Shown: one piece after another, positions 4,913 to 5,450 of the stretch
Layout: every line of letters starts with the position of its first letter
Numbering within the stretch: position 1 is the first letter of the stretch
From: Calditrichota bacterium
GTDB taxonomy: Bacteria; Calditrichota; Calditrichia; RBG-13-44-9
Direction: 5' to 3'
Assembly (NCBI GenBank): GCA_024276455.1
Contig: JAJRXE010000025.1
Coordinates: 1 to 5,450, forward strand
Length of the DNA stretch: 5,450 nucleotides
The notes under the pieces: model-generated
Database searches by the model: none
Told to the model about the DNA's origin: nothing
What the model saw: only the letters and a program-made list of their open reading frames with translations
Program-made: the position numbers and the translations under genes

Positions 4913-5450
4913 AAATAACTTTAAATTTCTGAATATCCCGTGAAGATTTAACCATGAACAGATACAACCCCGAGGCGACACTGTTGCCACCTTCATCTGT
5001 TCCGTCCCATTGGTAATATTGAGTACCAGCATTAAGCTGTCCGTGAAAAATGGTTTTAACCAGACTTCCGGTAATGTTGTAGATATTCATCCGATAGTCG
5101 TCCCGATAAGGGACCTGCACCCGAAAAGTGATAAAGCCATTAAAAGGATTGGGGTAACCTTTTACCAGCAAAGCGGATTGAGGTAACGGAGGTTGGTCTC
5201 CAACCTGCACCGGGGTGAAGGTGGTTACCAGATACTGTACGGTGGGTACGGCCTGGTCGTTATCTCCCTCGAATCCACCCACAACGTAAATCGTGTCTCC
5301 GCAGGCTACCGCCGCCATTCCACTGCGAGGATTGGGCAGGGAAGGAGCCTGGTTGATCTCTCCGGAAGTTAGGGAGTAAATTTCCACCAGATTGGTTTTT
5401 CCGCTGCTGGTTTCCCCTCCGATTAAGAAAATTTCATCGCCAATTTGAGC
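4902..5450 (-). CDS. Kelch-repeat protein with T9SS type A sorting domain (3' part)
   Basis: Only the last 182 residues lie in the window; the reading frame stays open to the edge, so the N-terminus is missing. Window residues 1-75 hold parts of two kelch repeats: IGDEIFLIGGETSSGKTNLVEIYSL, then PRSGMAAVACGDTIYVVGGFEG, with the R.[GS]..A..... .IYV.GG pattern. These build blades of a beta-propeller. A linker (about 76-95) leads to a sorting domain at 96-182: GYPNPFNG (98-105), MNIYNITGSLVKTIFHGQLNAGTQYYQWDGTDEGG, SGLYLFMV, terminal Lys. The domain predicts export by type IX secretion and surface attachment or release. Its core motifs match the sorting domain of the repeat protein at 260-2584. 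The valine GTG at 5387-5385 is internal, not a start, because kelch sequence continues upstream of it. The gene overlaps the following DUF5683-like gene by 11 bases. Confidence 0.9.
   Translation of the reverse strand, partial: AQIGDEIFLIGGETSSGKTNLVEIYSLTSGEINQAPSLPNPRSGMAAVACGDTIYVVGGFEGDNDQAVPTVQYLVTTFTPVQVGDQPPLPQSALLVKGYPNPFNGFITFRVQVPYRDDYRMNIYNITGSLVKTIFHGQLNAGTQYYQWDGTDEGGNSVASGLYLFMVKSSRDIQKFKVIYVK

Noticed and set aside
4913..5032. Longer form of the DUF5683-like protein starting at the ATG at 5032
   Set aside because: The extra 40 residues overlap the sorting domain of the upstream gene in another frame and would bury the signal peptide.
5385..5387. GTG as start codon of the kelch protein
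   Set aside because: The same frame stays open to the window edge and encodes another kelch segment (DEIFLIGG) upstream, so the codon is an internal valine.

Overview
The window looks like chromosomal DNA from a Gram-negative member of the Bacteroidetes/Chlorobi/Calditrichota (FCB) side of the tree. Two proteins end in the YPNPFN...AGTY...W.GT...G..V.SG.Y...L type A sorting domain used by the type IX secretion system (T9SS, also matched by FlgD-like Ig models), and a third carries a DUF5683-like domain common in that group. The moderate GC content, strong Shine-Dalgarno sites and the 'NYPNPFNP' style of sorting domain fit Calditrichota or Ignavibacteria-like lineages better than classical Bacteroides. 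This placement is inferred from protein style only.

Layout: 1-259 is a non-coding leader with a palindromic element and a good sigma-54-type promoter candidate. 260-2584 (+) encodes a 774-residue secreted protein: signal peptide, an N-terminal beta-rich domain, seven tandem DUF5666-like repeats of about 75 residues, and a sorting domain. It ends at a textbook intrinsic terminator (2624-2659). 2660-2930 is a gene-free stretch with two RNA-type stem-loops, the second (2830-2887) unusually long. 2931-3926 (+) encodes an unrecognised 331-residue protein, apparently cytoplasmic. A cluster of hairpins follows (3914-3985), including a strong terminator. On the minus strand, converging on this point, lie the 3' part of a kelch-repeat protein with a sorting domain (4902-5450, cut by the window edge) and, overlapping it by 11 bases, a DUF5683-like membrane protein (4130-4912).

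How the genes fit together: both complete transcription units on the plus strand look monocistronic, each with its own Shine-Dalgarno site and terminator. The minus-strand pair is a likely operon with translational coupling. The common theme is the cell envelope: two proteins predicted to cross the outer membrane by T9SS and one with predicted membrane segments. No mobile element, CRISPR array, tRNA, rRNA or defence system was seen. The most novel items are the tandem DUF5666 array and the structured leader in front of the unknown gene.
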